Assembly: GCA_046350555.1 (NCBI GenBank)
Contig: JAXMAF010000015.1
Coordinates: forward strand, 62,001 to 126,000
Direction of reading: 5' to 3'
Origin: JAXMAF01 sp046350555
GTDB lineage: Bacteria; Planctomycetota; Phycisphaerae; Phycisphaerales; SM1A02
DNA: 64,000 bases
Shown here: piece after piece, positions 10,436 through 17,878 of the stretch
Layout: each line of letters opens with the position of its first letter
Position numbering within the stretch: position 1 is the stretch's first letter
The notes under the pieces: generated by a model
The model's input: the letters and a program-made list of their open reading frames with translations, nothing else
Database searches by the model: none
What the model was told of the DNA's origin: nothing
Made by a program: the position numbers and the translations under genes

Positions 10436-10782
10436 CGGCTCCACACGCGGGCGATCGTCCGAGTCGCGCCCGGGTTCGACCGCGAGCGCTTCGCGCGGCG
10501 GAACGTTGGCATGGTCGGCGTGCACGTCGATGGTACGAGGGGGATCGCGTGAGGGCCGTCGGCTGTGCCGAGTGGCACTGCTGCGCGGTATGGCGGCTCA
10601 CGGCGGCGGCCGCGTCGACGCTTTACGCTCCCCGCTCCCCGCTCCGACGTCAACGCGACCACCGGCGCCCTTGGCCGACGTCGCGGGACTCTGATCGCGG
10701 CTGCATCACTTCGCCGCCAGGGACGACCGCGTGACCTCCGGCCGCCGACCCCGTTCATGTTGGGTCCAACCGGAGGTCGGCC
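10436..10782. other. Intergenic region between divergent genes
   Basis: About 350 bp separate the helicase start from the next start on the plus strand. I see no convincing gene, tRNA or long repeat. It should hold two divergent promoters. A Shine-Dalgarno-like GGAGGT at about 10770-10775 belongs to the downstream secreted-protein gene. Confidence 0.5.
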
Positions 10783-13113
10783 ATGCGAAGATCATCATGT
10801 GCGAGGGTGCAGTCGGTTTCCGCCGCCAAGGCGATCGTCGCCGCGGTGGCGATCACGGGGATTGCCTTGTCGGGTGGCGCCGCAGTGACGGGCGCAGCGG
10901 ACAAGCCGGACGCGTCGGCCAGCGGCGCAATGGTGCAGCGCACCGGCGCGGGGGCCGGGCGCTCCGGCACATCGCCGCATGCGACGGTCGAGGGCGACGT
11001 CCCTCGCGCGCCGACGGATGCCGAGGTGCAGATCGCGGTCGATCCTGGGCTCGCCCGCGGGCGGGCGTGGGACATCGAGGCGCTTCGCGCCGAGGCGCGC
11101 GGCAAGGGGCGGATGACGCTCGTCGACGGTGACGTGCTCAGGGGGCGGGTCGTCATGGAGGGGCTCGACATCGCCGAGGGCGCGTTGGTCTTCATCGCGG
11201 CCGGAACGCAGATCATCTCGATCGGCGACATGCATCTCGACGGCGCACTGGTCCCCTTCGTCGATGGATCGACGACGGAGGATTCGAACCAGGATCGCGG
11301 CGTGAAGGATGGCGCCGCGAAACCTGGCACCGCGAAGTTCGGCGCCATGACCGTGGCGCCCGGCTCCGGAACGATCGACGCCAAAGCGATCGACACCGAG
11401 TCGGCCGGATCGCTCGTGGCGCCGGGTGACGATCCGGCCGACGGCCTCGACGTCGAGGTCGCAGCGCTCGCCGTCAACTGCAATGCGCGGAACGACGCGA
11501 TCGGCGTGGCCGGCATGAAGCCCGCGCCGATCGACATCGTCTTCGTCGGACGCGCCGTCGTCACCGGCGCCTTCGCACAGATCTGCGCTGGCCCGCTCGC
11601 CGATCAGATCCCGTCGCCACCGCTCGTCGCGTCGGGCGGCGCGTCGATCACGAGTCCAGGCGCCAGGGCGGTCGGCGGGCGCGGCGGCGACGGCATCGAT
11701 GTGACCATAGAGGGACTCGGCAACTCGACGCTCGCGATCCGCGGGCCCCTATGCAATGGCCGCGGCGCCGACGGCGCGAAGGCCGTGGCCAGCGCCGCGG
11801 ATGGCGGAGCGTGCCTTTGTGGTGGCGACGCGGAGGCGACGGGTGGCGATGGCGGCGATGGCGGCAAGCTGGTGGTCATCGCCGACACGATCATCTGGAA
11901 CGTCGCACTTGCGTCGCTCACGGTCCAGTCGGGCGGCGTTGGCGGCGGCGCGGACGCCACGGCGGGCAACGGCGGCTTCTGCCCGTGCCCGGGCGATGGC
12001 GGCCGTGGCGGCGACGCCGCGGCGAAGGCCGGCAGCGCCGGGAAGCCGGGGCGCGTCCGCGTCGCGGCGCGGCAGAACATGGTTCCGCCGGCGGCGTTCG
12101 TGCTGGCGAACCTGGTCAGCTTCGGACCGTCGCCGCAGGGAGGAACCGCGAACGCGTTCGCTGGATTGGGCGCGGGCTCGGGTCAGTGCCTGAGCTGCGA
12201 TCCGACCGTCGGAAGTGGCGGCGCTGGCGGCGATGGTGGCGACGCGACCGCGATCGGCGGCGACGGTGGAGACGGATTCCTGCTCGTGGCGACGCAGTTG
12301 GGAGTCATCGTCGCGGTGCGCGGCTCCGATGGCGGCGATGGCGGCGGTGCATCCGCGACTGGAAAACAAGGCGGAAACGGAGGAAACGCGGCGCCATGCC
12401 CGTGCCCCGCGCCCGGCTGGCTCCAAGGCGGAGACGGCGGCGATGGCGGAAGCGGCACGGCCATCGGCGGTAAGGGAGGCGCCGCCAACGGTGGACCACC
12501 GTCGATTGCGCTCGCCATCGCCAAGTCCGGCGACGGCGGCGATGGCGATGCGTTCTGCGGGCAAGGCGGCCCCGGAGGCGCGGGAGGCAGTTGCGGTCCG
12601 GGGTTCTTCGGTCCGTGCGTGGCCGGTGGCGGCGGCGACGGTGGAATGGGCGGACTTGCGTTCGAGACGGGCGGCGCCGCTGGCGCCGCATCCGGCGCCG
12701 CGCTGCCGGGCGCCGCCGGCGCGCCCGCGCCTCCAGGAACGACGACCACGTGCCTTCCCGGCAACCCCGGGCCGCCTGGACTTCAGTTGTGCATCGGCGG
12801 CGCTGCCTGCTGCGTCCCGGGCAACGCGCCCGGCTGTCCCGACCCGTTCTGCAAGGAGGCGGTGTGCACCGTCGATCCATTCTGCTGCCAGGAGATCTGG
12901 GATCAGGGCTGCGCGGATCAGGCGATCGTGCTCTGCCCGATCTGCATGGGCGCGGGCGACTGCTGCATTGCGCACAACGGTCCCGGATGCAACGATCCGA
13001 GTTGCCAGACCGTGGTCTGCTTCGTCAACCCCGCGTGCTGCGATCTGCAATGGGATCAGTTCTGCGCCAACCTGGCCAGCCAGATGTGCGATGCGTGCCC
13101 AGGCACGTCGTGA
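10783..13113 (+). CDS. Secreted glycine-rich protein with Cys-rich C-terminal modules
   Basis: This 776-residue protein has an N-terminal signal-like segment (AKAIVAAVAITGIALSGGAA). A region around 100-170 (GDVLRGRVVMEGLDIAEGAL) looks like a beta-helix or carbohydrate-adhesion fold. From about 280 to 660 it is dominated by GGDGGDGG, GGNGG and GGAGG runs with interspersed ACPCPG-type cysteines. Two tandem modules end it, each CC..(N/H).PGC.DP.C...VC..(D/N)P.CC...WDQ.C, a repeat seen in secreted planctomycete and deltaproteobacterial proteins. GGAGGT is spaced correctly before ATG 10783. No enzymatic motif is visible, so a surface or matrix role is only an inference. The paired cysteines suggest disulphide-stabilised modules outside the cytoplasm. 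Confidence 0.75.
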   Translation: MRRSSCARVQSVSAAKAIVAAVAITGIALSGGAAVTGAADKPDASASGAMVQRTGAGAGRSGTSPHATVEGDVPRAPTDAEVQIAVDPGLARGRAWDIEALRAEARGKGRMTLVDGDVLRGRVVMEGLDIAEGALVFIAAGTQIISIGDMHLDGALVPFVDGSTTEDSNQDRGVKDGAAKPGTAKFGAMTVAPGSGTIDAKAIDTESAGSLVAPGDDPADGLDVEVAALAVNCNARNDAIGVAGMKPAPIDIVFVGRAVVTGAFAQICAGPLADQIPSPPLVASGGASITSPGARAVGGRGGDGIDVTIEGLGNSTLAIRGPLCNGRGADGAKAVASAADGGACLCGGDAEATGGDGGDGGKLVVIADTIIWNVALASLTVQSGGVGGGADATAGNGGFCPCPGDGGRGGDAAAKAGSAGKPGRVRVAARQNMVPPAAFVLANLVSFGPSPQGGTANAFAGLGAGSGQCLSCDPTVGSGGAGGDGGDATAIGGDGGDGFLLVATQLGVIVAVRGSDGGDGGGASATGKQGGNGGNAAPCPCPAPGWLQGGDGGDGGSGTAIGGKGGAANGGPPSIALAIAKSGDGGDGDAFCGQGGPGGAGGSCGPGFFGPCVAGGGGDGGMGGLAFETGGAAGAASGAALPGAAGAPAPPGTTTTCLPGNPGPPGLQLCIGGAACCVPGNAPGCPDPFCKEAVCTVDPFCCQEIWDQGCADQAIVLCPICMGAGDCCIAHNGPGCNDPSCQTVVCFVNPACCDLQWDQFCANLASQMCDACPGTS

Positions 13114-13148
13114 GCGCCCCGCGATCGCCGATCTCGTGGCGCGGGCCG

Positions 13149-13252
13149 CGGATGCGGATTCCAGTCGATGGACAGGCGTCGCCGCCCGTGGTGCCCGCTC
13201 CCGGTCCGCATGGCGACCGAGACGGCTGCACCGCGATGCGCGTCACCCGGCG
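13149..13252 (+). repeat. Degenerate copy of the dispersed 105-bp element
   Basis: GCGGATTCCAGT at the left and a GATGCGCGTCAC-like right end match the borders of the element described at 16961-17064, at the expected spacing. The centre has diverged, so this copy is doubtful. It lies between the stop of the Gly-rich protein and the stop of the convergent phosphatase gene, overlapping the last bases of the latter. Confidence 0.35.
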
Positions 13253-14805
13253 CGCCGAAGCTCCACGACGAGCGTGTCGTCCGAGGGCGGTCCGGCGCGA
13301 TGATCGCGAACGGCGCGCATGACGGATTCGGCGAGGTCGTCCGTCGCGGCGGCCACGGCTGCGCGAAAGCCGGCGACGCCGAACTCGTTCGCGGACGGCG
13401 CGCTCGACGTGCTCGCGGATCGGATCCCCGACCGACCGGCGACCTGCGCGTTGCGCTGGGGACCGGCCCGTCGTTCCGCCTCGATGACGCCATCGGTGCA
13501 CAGCACGATCGCATCGCCAACGGCGAGATCGATGGTCCGCTCGATCGGCTCGCCGGTGGCCTCGAACTCCTCGGCCGGGAGCACGCCGAGCATCGGGCAC
13601 GTCGAGCCCAGCTCGACGGTCTCGACGCGCTCGCCCGACGCGTCGCGCACGCGCCGGCGCAGGAAGGCCGGCGGGTGACCGGCATTCGACCATCTCGCGT
13701 TTCCCGTCGTCGCGTCGACGAGAAGCGCCGACGCCGTCGCGAAGGCGCCGTGCTCCGCGAGCTCCTCGTGCACGAACGCGTTCAGCCGCGACATCAGTTC
13801 CCCCGGCCCGGGGGACCCGCGCACGCCCGCGCCGGGCGCCGATCCCGCCGCGGGCGCGCCGGCGGCGCCTCGCGACGCCGGGCCGACCATCGTCGTCAAC
13901 AGGGCGTGGATCCGAGTCACCGCGAGCGCCGACGCCACGCCATGACCGGTCACGTCGACGACCACCGCCAGGAGGCGTCCGTCGCCGAAGCGACGGGCGA
14001 AGAGGAAGTCGCCGCCGAGATCGCGCATCGGCTCGTACGTGTAGCGCAGCCGCAGCGAGCCCTCCTCGATCGGTCGCGGGAAGAGCGCATCGTGCACGCG
14101 GCGCGCGTCGGTGAGGTCGCGGCGAACGTCGTCGTAGCGACCATGCAGGAAGTCGAGCGTGAAGTCGTCGACCCAGCGCCGATGGCGGCTGATGCTCCAG
14201 AGAAGTCCCGGCGCGCCCGCGAGCGGGAAGATCACCGCGAAGAGAATCCGCAGCGACACCGGCCCGACGGCGAAGACGAGCATGCCCGCCGCGAAGATCG
14301 CCCACAGTTGCAACACCGGCCAGAGCGCCTGGCGCGGTGGAAGGGCGACGAAGAGCGATCCGATCACGTGCAGCCCGAAGACGAAGAGCATCGCCGCGAC
14401 ACCGGGCGCAATGACCCGCAGCTCCGGCGTGTAGGAGTCTCCCCAGAAATCGCGGTCGTACGTCGGCACGGCGAGCATGGCGACGATCATCAGCGTGCCG
14501 CCGACCATGATGAGACCGCCGAAGAGGCGCCCGACGCGCCGCGAGTCCGGCGCCATCCGGCGAAAGACGGCCGCGCCCACGGCGCTTGCGGCGATGAGCG
14601 CGCCGATGAGCCCCAACCCGAGCCACCCGGCCGGCTCCAGCTGTCGGTTGGTGAGCAGATCGGCGAGGTCGCCGACCGCGAGCAGCGAGATGAGCCCGCC
14701 GAGGATGAAGCAGAACATCCGGGCGCGCCGCTTCTGCCACGCCCCGAGACGCTCGTCGAGTCGGCGCTGCGCGGAGGCGTCGAGCTGGATGTCGCTGCGA
14801 GGCAT
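13243..14805 (-). CDS. Membrane-bound PPM/SpoIIE-type serine phosphatase
   Basis: The 520-residue protein begins with a short cytoplasmic stretch and six hydrophobic segments (about 25-190). Its catalytic domain belongs to the PP2C/SpoIIE class, which dephosphorylates proteins such as anti-sigma antagonists using two metal ions. The metal-binding aspartates are visible in RDLGGDFLF, VVVDVTGHGVASAL and DAIVLCTDGVIEA, and the C-terminal SDDTLVVEL is the usual last motif. NAGHPPAFL is also typical. A Gly/Ala/Pro-rich insert lies near residue 320. The 5TM/7TM-SpoIIE arrangement suggests membrane or extracellular sensing. No partner kinase or STAS gene lies nearby; the STAS fragment at the window start is 13 kb away. 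Confidence 0.88.
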   Translation of the reverse strand: MPRSDIQLDASAQRRLDERLGAWQKRRARMFCFILGGLISLLAVGDLADLLTNRQLEPAGWLGLGLIGALIAASAVGAAVFRRMAPDSRRVGRLFGGLIMVGGTLMIVAMLAVPTYDRDFWGDSYTPELRVIAPGVAAMLFVFGLHVIGSLFVALPPRQALWPVLQLWAIFAAGMLVFAVGPVSLRILFAVIFPLAGAPGLLWSISRHRRWVDDFTLDFLHGRYDDVRRDLTDARRVHDALFPRPIEEGSLRLRYTYEPMRDLGGDFLFARRFGDGRLLAVVVDVTGHGVASALAVTRIHALLTTMVGPASRGAAGAPAAGSAPGAGVRGSPGPGELMSRLNAFVHEELAEHGAFATASALLVDATTGNARWSNAGHPPAFLRRRVRDASGERVETVELGSTCPMLGVLPAEEFEATGEPIERTIDLAVGDAIVLCTDGVIEAERRAGPQRNAQVAGRSGIRSASTSSAPSANEFGVAGFRAAVAAATDDLAESVMRAVRDHRAGPPSDDTLVVELRRAG

Positions 14806-14832
14806 GCTGCGAAGAATGGAAGGTCGAGAATG

Positions 14833-14858
14833 AAAAGGGGCCCCCGATCGGGAGCCCC
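14833..14858 (-). terminator. Rho-independent terminator of the cold-shock gene
   Basis: Read on the minus strand, GGGGCTCCCGATCGGGGGCCCC forms a nearly perfect GC hairpin (one G-T mismatch) followed by TTTT at 14836-14833. It stands about 30 bp after the csp stop and before the phosphatase start, so it would stop csp transcription ahead of the next minus-strand gene. Confidence 0.8.
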
Positions 14859-14888
14859 TCTGAATTCATAGGTTCCGGCGGGCGCTGA

Positions 14889-15092
14889 TCACGCCGCGCT
14901 GACGTTCGACGCCTTCGGGCCCTTGCCCTCGTTCGTCACTTCGAAGTTCACCTTCTGACCCGGATGGAGCGTCTTGCGACCGTCCATCTGGATGTCGCTG
15001 TAGTGAACGAAGACGTCCTTGCCGCCGCCGTCCGGGGTGATGAATCCGTATCCCTTGTCGTCGAAAAACTTCGCAACAGTTCCGAGAGCCAT
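14889..15092 (-). CDS. Cold-shock protein, CspA family
   Basis: This 67-residue single cold-shock domain binds single-stranded RNA or DNA and acts as an RNA chaperone. Both RNP motifs are present: KGYGFITP (RNP1) and DVFVHYSDI (RNP2). The length is typical of the family. The ATG at 15092 follows AGAAGGAAGG with good spacing, and a clear terminator follows the stop. The 5' leader could carry the usual cold-responsive structure, but no cold-box match is evident by eye. Confidence 0.95.
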   Translation of the reverse strand: MALGTVAKFFDDKGYGFITPDGGGKDVFVHYSDIQMDGRKTLHPGQKVNFEVTNEGKGPKASNVSAA

Positions 15093-15312
15093 ATCAAGCC
15101 TTCCTTCTAGCACATCGTCTGGACTTCCGATCAGGCCTGACACAGCCAAACCGAGCAGGGACGAGACGAAGACGAACCCTGACTTACAGGAACGAGGATA
15201 GCGGCCCGCGCGGAGGAGGTCAATCGCCCCGGGGCCGGGAAGATCGCACGTCAACGCGTGCCAGATCGCCGGGGTCCGGGGCGCAGCCCCAGCCCAACCC
15301 ACCGGGTGCGCG

Positions 15313-15372
15313 ACACGACGGCGGCCCACGCGACGCGCTCATCGCGCGCGACACACAAGGCCGCCGTCGTGT
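15313..15372. repeat. Perfect 14-bp inverted repeat with 32-bp spacer
   Basis: ACACGACGGCGGCC (15313-15326) is the exact reverse complement of GGCCGCCGTCGTGT (15359-15372). The spacer is itself rich in GCGCG/CGCGC and could extend the stem. There is no T-run, so this is not a simple terminator. It lies in the 438-bp gap between the csp start and the FKBP stop, which also holds the tandem repeat at 15427-15532. I see no gene in this gap. Confidence 0.75.
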
Positions 15373-15426
15373 TGCGTACCCGGCGAAACTCCATCGCGGC
15401 CACCGCCGCGATTCCTCATCGGCCGC

Positions 15427-15532
15427 GCAGCGGCCGCAGTCGGCGAAGCCGACGACTCGGCGGCCGCCGGCGGCGAAGCCGACGACTCAGCGGCCGCAGT
15501 CGGCGAAGCCGACGACTCGGCGAAGCCGACTC
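15427..15532. repeat. 30-bp tandem repeat of GCGAAGC hairpins
   Basis: Three units of about 30 bp and a half unit carry GGCGAAGCCGACGACTC, usually as GTCGGCGAAGCCGAC, a perfect 6-bp stem with a GAA loop. The GCGAAGC core is known as an unusually stable DNA mini-hairpin. The array starts at the FKBP stop codon: the TGA at 15533-15531 uses bases of the last unit. It may protect or end the FKBP transcript. Confidence 0.85.
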
Positions 15533-16496
15533 AACGTCCGCCGGCGGGCGCCGCCGGCTGGGTCGGCGGCGCGGGCGGCACGGCCGGCGCCGTCGGATCC
15601 GGAATCTCAAGCAGCTCGACGTCGAACACCAGCGTCGCCTTCGGCGGGATCACCGGTGGGCGGCCGCGGTCGCCGTAGGCAAGCTGCCACGGAATGATGA
15701 GCTTGCGCTTCCCGCCGACCTTCATCGTGCTCACGCCCTCGGTCCAGCCGGGAATCACGCCGCCGAGCGAGAACGTCGCCGGCTGGCCGCGATCCACGCT
15801 GCTGTCGAACTTCTTGCCGTCGATGAGGTAGCCGGTGTAGTCGACCTTCACGGTCGCGCTGGGGCCCGACGGCATCGCGCCCGTGCCTTCCTTGATGTCG
15901 AAGTACTTGAGACCGCTCGGCAGCTCGACCCAGTCGGTCTTGACCTCCTCGCCGGGGAAGCGCGCGACCACTTCGTTCTTGATGACCTTGCCGGTGCTCG
16001 CATCGACCACGACGCGATGCGCCTGATGATCGCGATAGGTGGTCAACTCGATCGTCGGCGGCATCGCAAGCAGGTCCGTCTTGATGGCGCGAATCGAGCC
16101 GTCGATCTCCTTCTTGACGATGGCGATCGCCTCGGCGACCGTGAGCTTCGCCGCCGTCGTCTCGCCGCTGACTCCATCGACGAAGACGCGCCGCTGCACG
16201 CCGCCGCCGGCGACGAGCACCTCGTACACGACGTGGTCGCCCTTGGTGCTCGCCTCGGCCGAGATCGCCGTGCCGTTCACGGCCTTCTCCGCCTTCTCGA
16301 TCGCCTGCGCCATGGTGACGTGCGCCGCCGAGAGCCGCTGTTCAAGATCGGCCGGATCGGGCGGAATGGTCTCGTAATCCGGCGTCTGCTGCGGGGTTCG
16401 GGCATGCGCGGAGGTCGAGCCGACACCCCCGACGGTCCCCAGCAGGACCAGGGCGAAGAGCGTCGAGAAGCGAAGCGTGTTGGCGAGTCGAGGCAT
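15531..16496 (-). CDS. Secreted FKBP-type peptidyl-prolyl isomerase with two PepSY-like domains
   Basis: The 321-residue protein starts with a signal peptide (TLFALVLLGTVGGVGSTSAHA). Two PepSY-like units follow (about 55-185): VTMAQAIEKAEK..VFVDGVSGETTA and LTVAEAIAIVKKEI..VVVDASTGKVI. The C-terminal FKBP domain (about 195-300) has VKVDYTGYLIDGKKFDSS, GVIPGWTEGVSTMKVGGKRK and IPWQLAYGD. FKBP catalyses cis-trans isomerisation at proline, probably in the periplasm or cell wall here. Most active-site aromatics (Y, F, W, Y) are present. PepSY domains are usually found in protease inhibitors or membrane proteins, so this fusion is unusual. A Pro/Ala tail ends it. The ATG at 16496 begins the signal peptide; the frame is open further upstream but that part lacks coding character. 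Confidence 0.85.
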   Translation of the reverse strand: MPRLANTLRFSTLFALVLLGTVGGVGSTSAHARTPQQTPDYETIPPDPADLEQRLSAAHVTMAQAIEKAEKAVNGTAISAEASTKGDHVVYEVLVAGGGVQRRVFVDGVSGETTAAKLTVAEAIAIVKKEIDGSIRAIKTDLLAMPPTIELTTYRDHQAHRVVVDASTGKVIKNEVVARFPGEEVKTDWVELPSGLKYFDIKEGTGAMPSGPSATVKVDYTGYLIDGKKFDSSVDRGQPATFSLGGVIPGWTEGVSTMKVGGKRKLIIPWQLAYGDRGRPPVIPPKATLVFDVELLEIPDPTAPAVPPAPPTQPAAPAGGR

Positions 16497-16686
16497 GGGA
16501 TCACCGACGAATGGGGCGTGTGGGCCGCGCGGAGCGCCCGCGCTGCCGCGGAACGCGTAGGGTAGTACGATCATCGGGCGCCGTCGCGTGTGCGTCCGAG
16601 GGGCGGTCCACATCCTGCACGCCCGTCGCGGCACGCGGCGACGACACCGCACTCGAAGCCTCGACGGCCCAATCGGAGATCGCACC

Positions 16687-16959
16687 ATGCCCGCTCGCCG
16701 CATCCGTTCCATCGTCCTCGCGCTCGCCGCGTCGGTGGCGCTTCCAGCGACCTCGATGCTCCTCGCCGGATGCGGCGACATGGGCGGCCGCAGCATGCCC
16801 GTCACCAACCAGGCGAACAAGGCGCCGTCGTCCGGCTCGGGCGGCCACTCCTCGTCGGCGCTGGGCAAGGCGCGCGACTCGGCCGTGCGCGTGCAGGACA
16901 AGGTCGACGACTACAACAAGAAGATCGAGGATGCCGCGAACGACGTGACGAAGAACTGA
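16687..16959 (+). CDS. Small predicted lipoprotein
   Basis: This 90-residue protein has a signal peptide ending in the lipobox LLAGC. The mature part is short, with a Ser/Gly-rich linker (PSSGSGGHSSS) and a charged helix (ARDSAVRVQDKVDDYNKKI). GGAGAT is spaced correctly before ATG 16687. It resembles entericidin-like or coiled-coil small lipoproteins in size only, and no family is recognised. The stop is followed almost at once by a dispersed repeat copy. Confidence 0.72.
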   Translation: MPARRIRSIVLALAASVALPATSMLLAGCGDMGGRSMPVTNQANKAPSSGSGGHSSSALGKARDSAVRVQDKVDDYNKKIEDAANDVTKN

Positions 16960-16960
16960 T

Positions 16961-17064
16961 ACGGATTCCAGGAGACCTCCATGCGTTCGACCCCTTGCCC
17001 GCAGCGGCGTATCACGGCCAAACTGGGTTGGGCGGGGCGCGAGAATCGACTGCGACGCGCATGA
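16961..17064 (+). repeat. Dispersed 105-bp element, well-preserved copy
   Basis: The element starts ACGGATTCCAG and ends near CGACTGCGACGCGCATGA. Landmarks inside are CATGCGTTCGACCCCTTGCC and TGGGTTGGGCGGGGCGCGAG. The left end (G..TTCCAGT.GA) and the reverse complement of the right end (G..TCCCAGTCGA) form an imperfect inverted repeat, and the inner CCCC/GGGG segments can also pair. It fills the gap between the lipoprotein stop and the GT2 stop. Related copies lie at 21093, 25057, 42593, 51491, 56914 and 63331, and possibly at 13149 and 61060. Confidence 0.85.
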
Positions 17065-17073
17065 CGGACCGGA

Positions 17074-17823
17074 TCACCCCCGCCGGCCGGCGCGCCCGCG
17101 CATGGCGCGGTAGGCCATCAGTTGTCCAAGCTGCCGCAGGTAGGCGAGCTGCTGCCGGAGGTTGAGCTTGCTCTCGCCGAGACGCCGGTCCTTGAAGTGG
17201 ATCGGCACCTCGGCGACGCGCCGCGCGTCGGTGCGCACCAGCAGTTCCAGTCCGATCTTGTAGCCGATCGCGTTGAGCCGGTCGGCGGCCGCGAGGAAGC
17301 GGTCGCGCCGCAGCGCGAAGAAGCCCGCCATCGGATCGCGCGCCCGCGTGAGCGGCCGCGCCAGCAACGTCGCGACGCGCGAGTTGAGCGCTCGCAGCAC
17401 GCCCCATTCGGCGTCGGTGCTCCCGCCGGCGACGTATCGGCTGCCGATCACGAAGTCGACACCCCGATCGTTGCGCAGGACGTTCACCAGGTCGGGAACG
17501 TTCTCCGGTGGATGCGAGAGATCGGCGTCCATGCAGACCAGCACGTCGCCGCGGCACTGGCGGAAGCCGTGCACGACGGCGCTCGCCAGCCCGCGCTCGC
17601 CGCGCCGCACGAGCAGCCGCACGGGATGGGTGGCGGCAAGCTCCGCGACCAGCTCCTCGGTCCCGTCGCGGCTGTCGTCGTCGACGATGACGATCTCCCG
17701 GGCCATGCCCGCGCGCTCCAGCGCCTCGTCCACCTGCGGAACGAGCAGCCGCAGGTTCTCGGCCTCGCGGAAGGTCGGAACGACTACCGAGACCAGTGAA
17801 GGGCCGATCGCGTCGGGTGTCAC
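17074..17823 (-). CDS. GT2 glycosyltransferase, polyprenyl-phosphate mannosyltransferase type
   Basis: This 249-residue protein has no transmembrane tail. It resembles DPM1-type enzymes that transfer a sugar from a nucleotide donor to polyprenyl phosphate. The GT-A features are VSVVVPTFREAENL, EIVIVDDDSRDGT, CMDADLSHPPE (the DXD metal site) and DPMAGFFALRRDRF, with an FKDRRLGESKL end typical of the subfamily. It is divergently transcribed from a GT83-like membrane transferase, whose start lies only 55 bp away. Such membrane enzymes use lipid-linked sugars, so the pair may make and use one donor. The sugar itself cannot be read from sequence. Confidence 0.88.
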   Translation of the reverse strand: MTPDAIGPSLVSVVVPTFREAENLRLLVPQVDEALERAGMAREIVIVDDDSRDGTEELVAELAATHPVRLLVRRGERGLASAVVHGFRQCRGDVLVCMDADLSHPPENVPDLVNVLRNDRGVDFVIGSRYVAGGSTDAEWGVLRALNSRVATLLARPLTRARDPMAGFFALRRDRFLAAADRLNAIGYKIGLELLVRTDARRVAEVPIHFKDRRLGESKLNLRQQLAYLRQLGQLMAYRAMRGRAGRRG

Positions 17824-17878
17824 ATCGCGGATCGTCGCTCATCGTGCAAAACCCGGCAACCGGCGGGAAGGGCTCGAT

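Noticed and set aside
15427..15532. CRISPR array
   Set aside because: Units are contiguous 30-bp tandem repeats with no unique spacers, and no cas genes are near.
16039..16377. A possible small gene opposite the PepSY/FKBP gene
   Set aside because: It is fully antisense to a strongly supported coding region and has no family resemblance.
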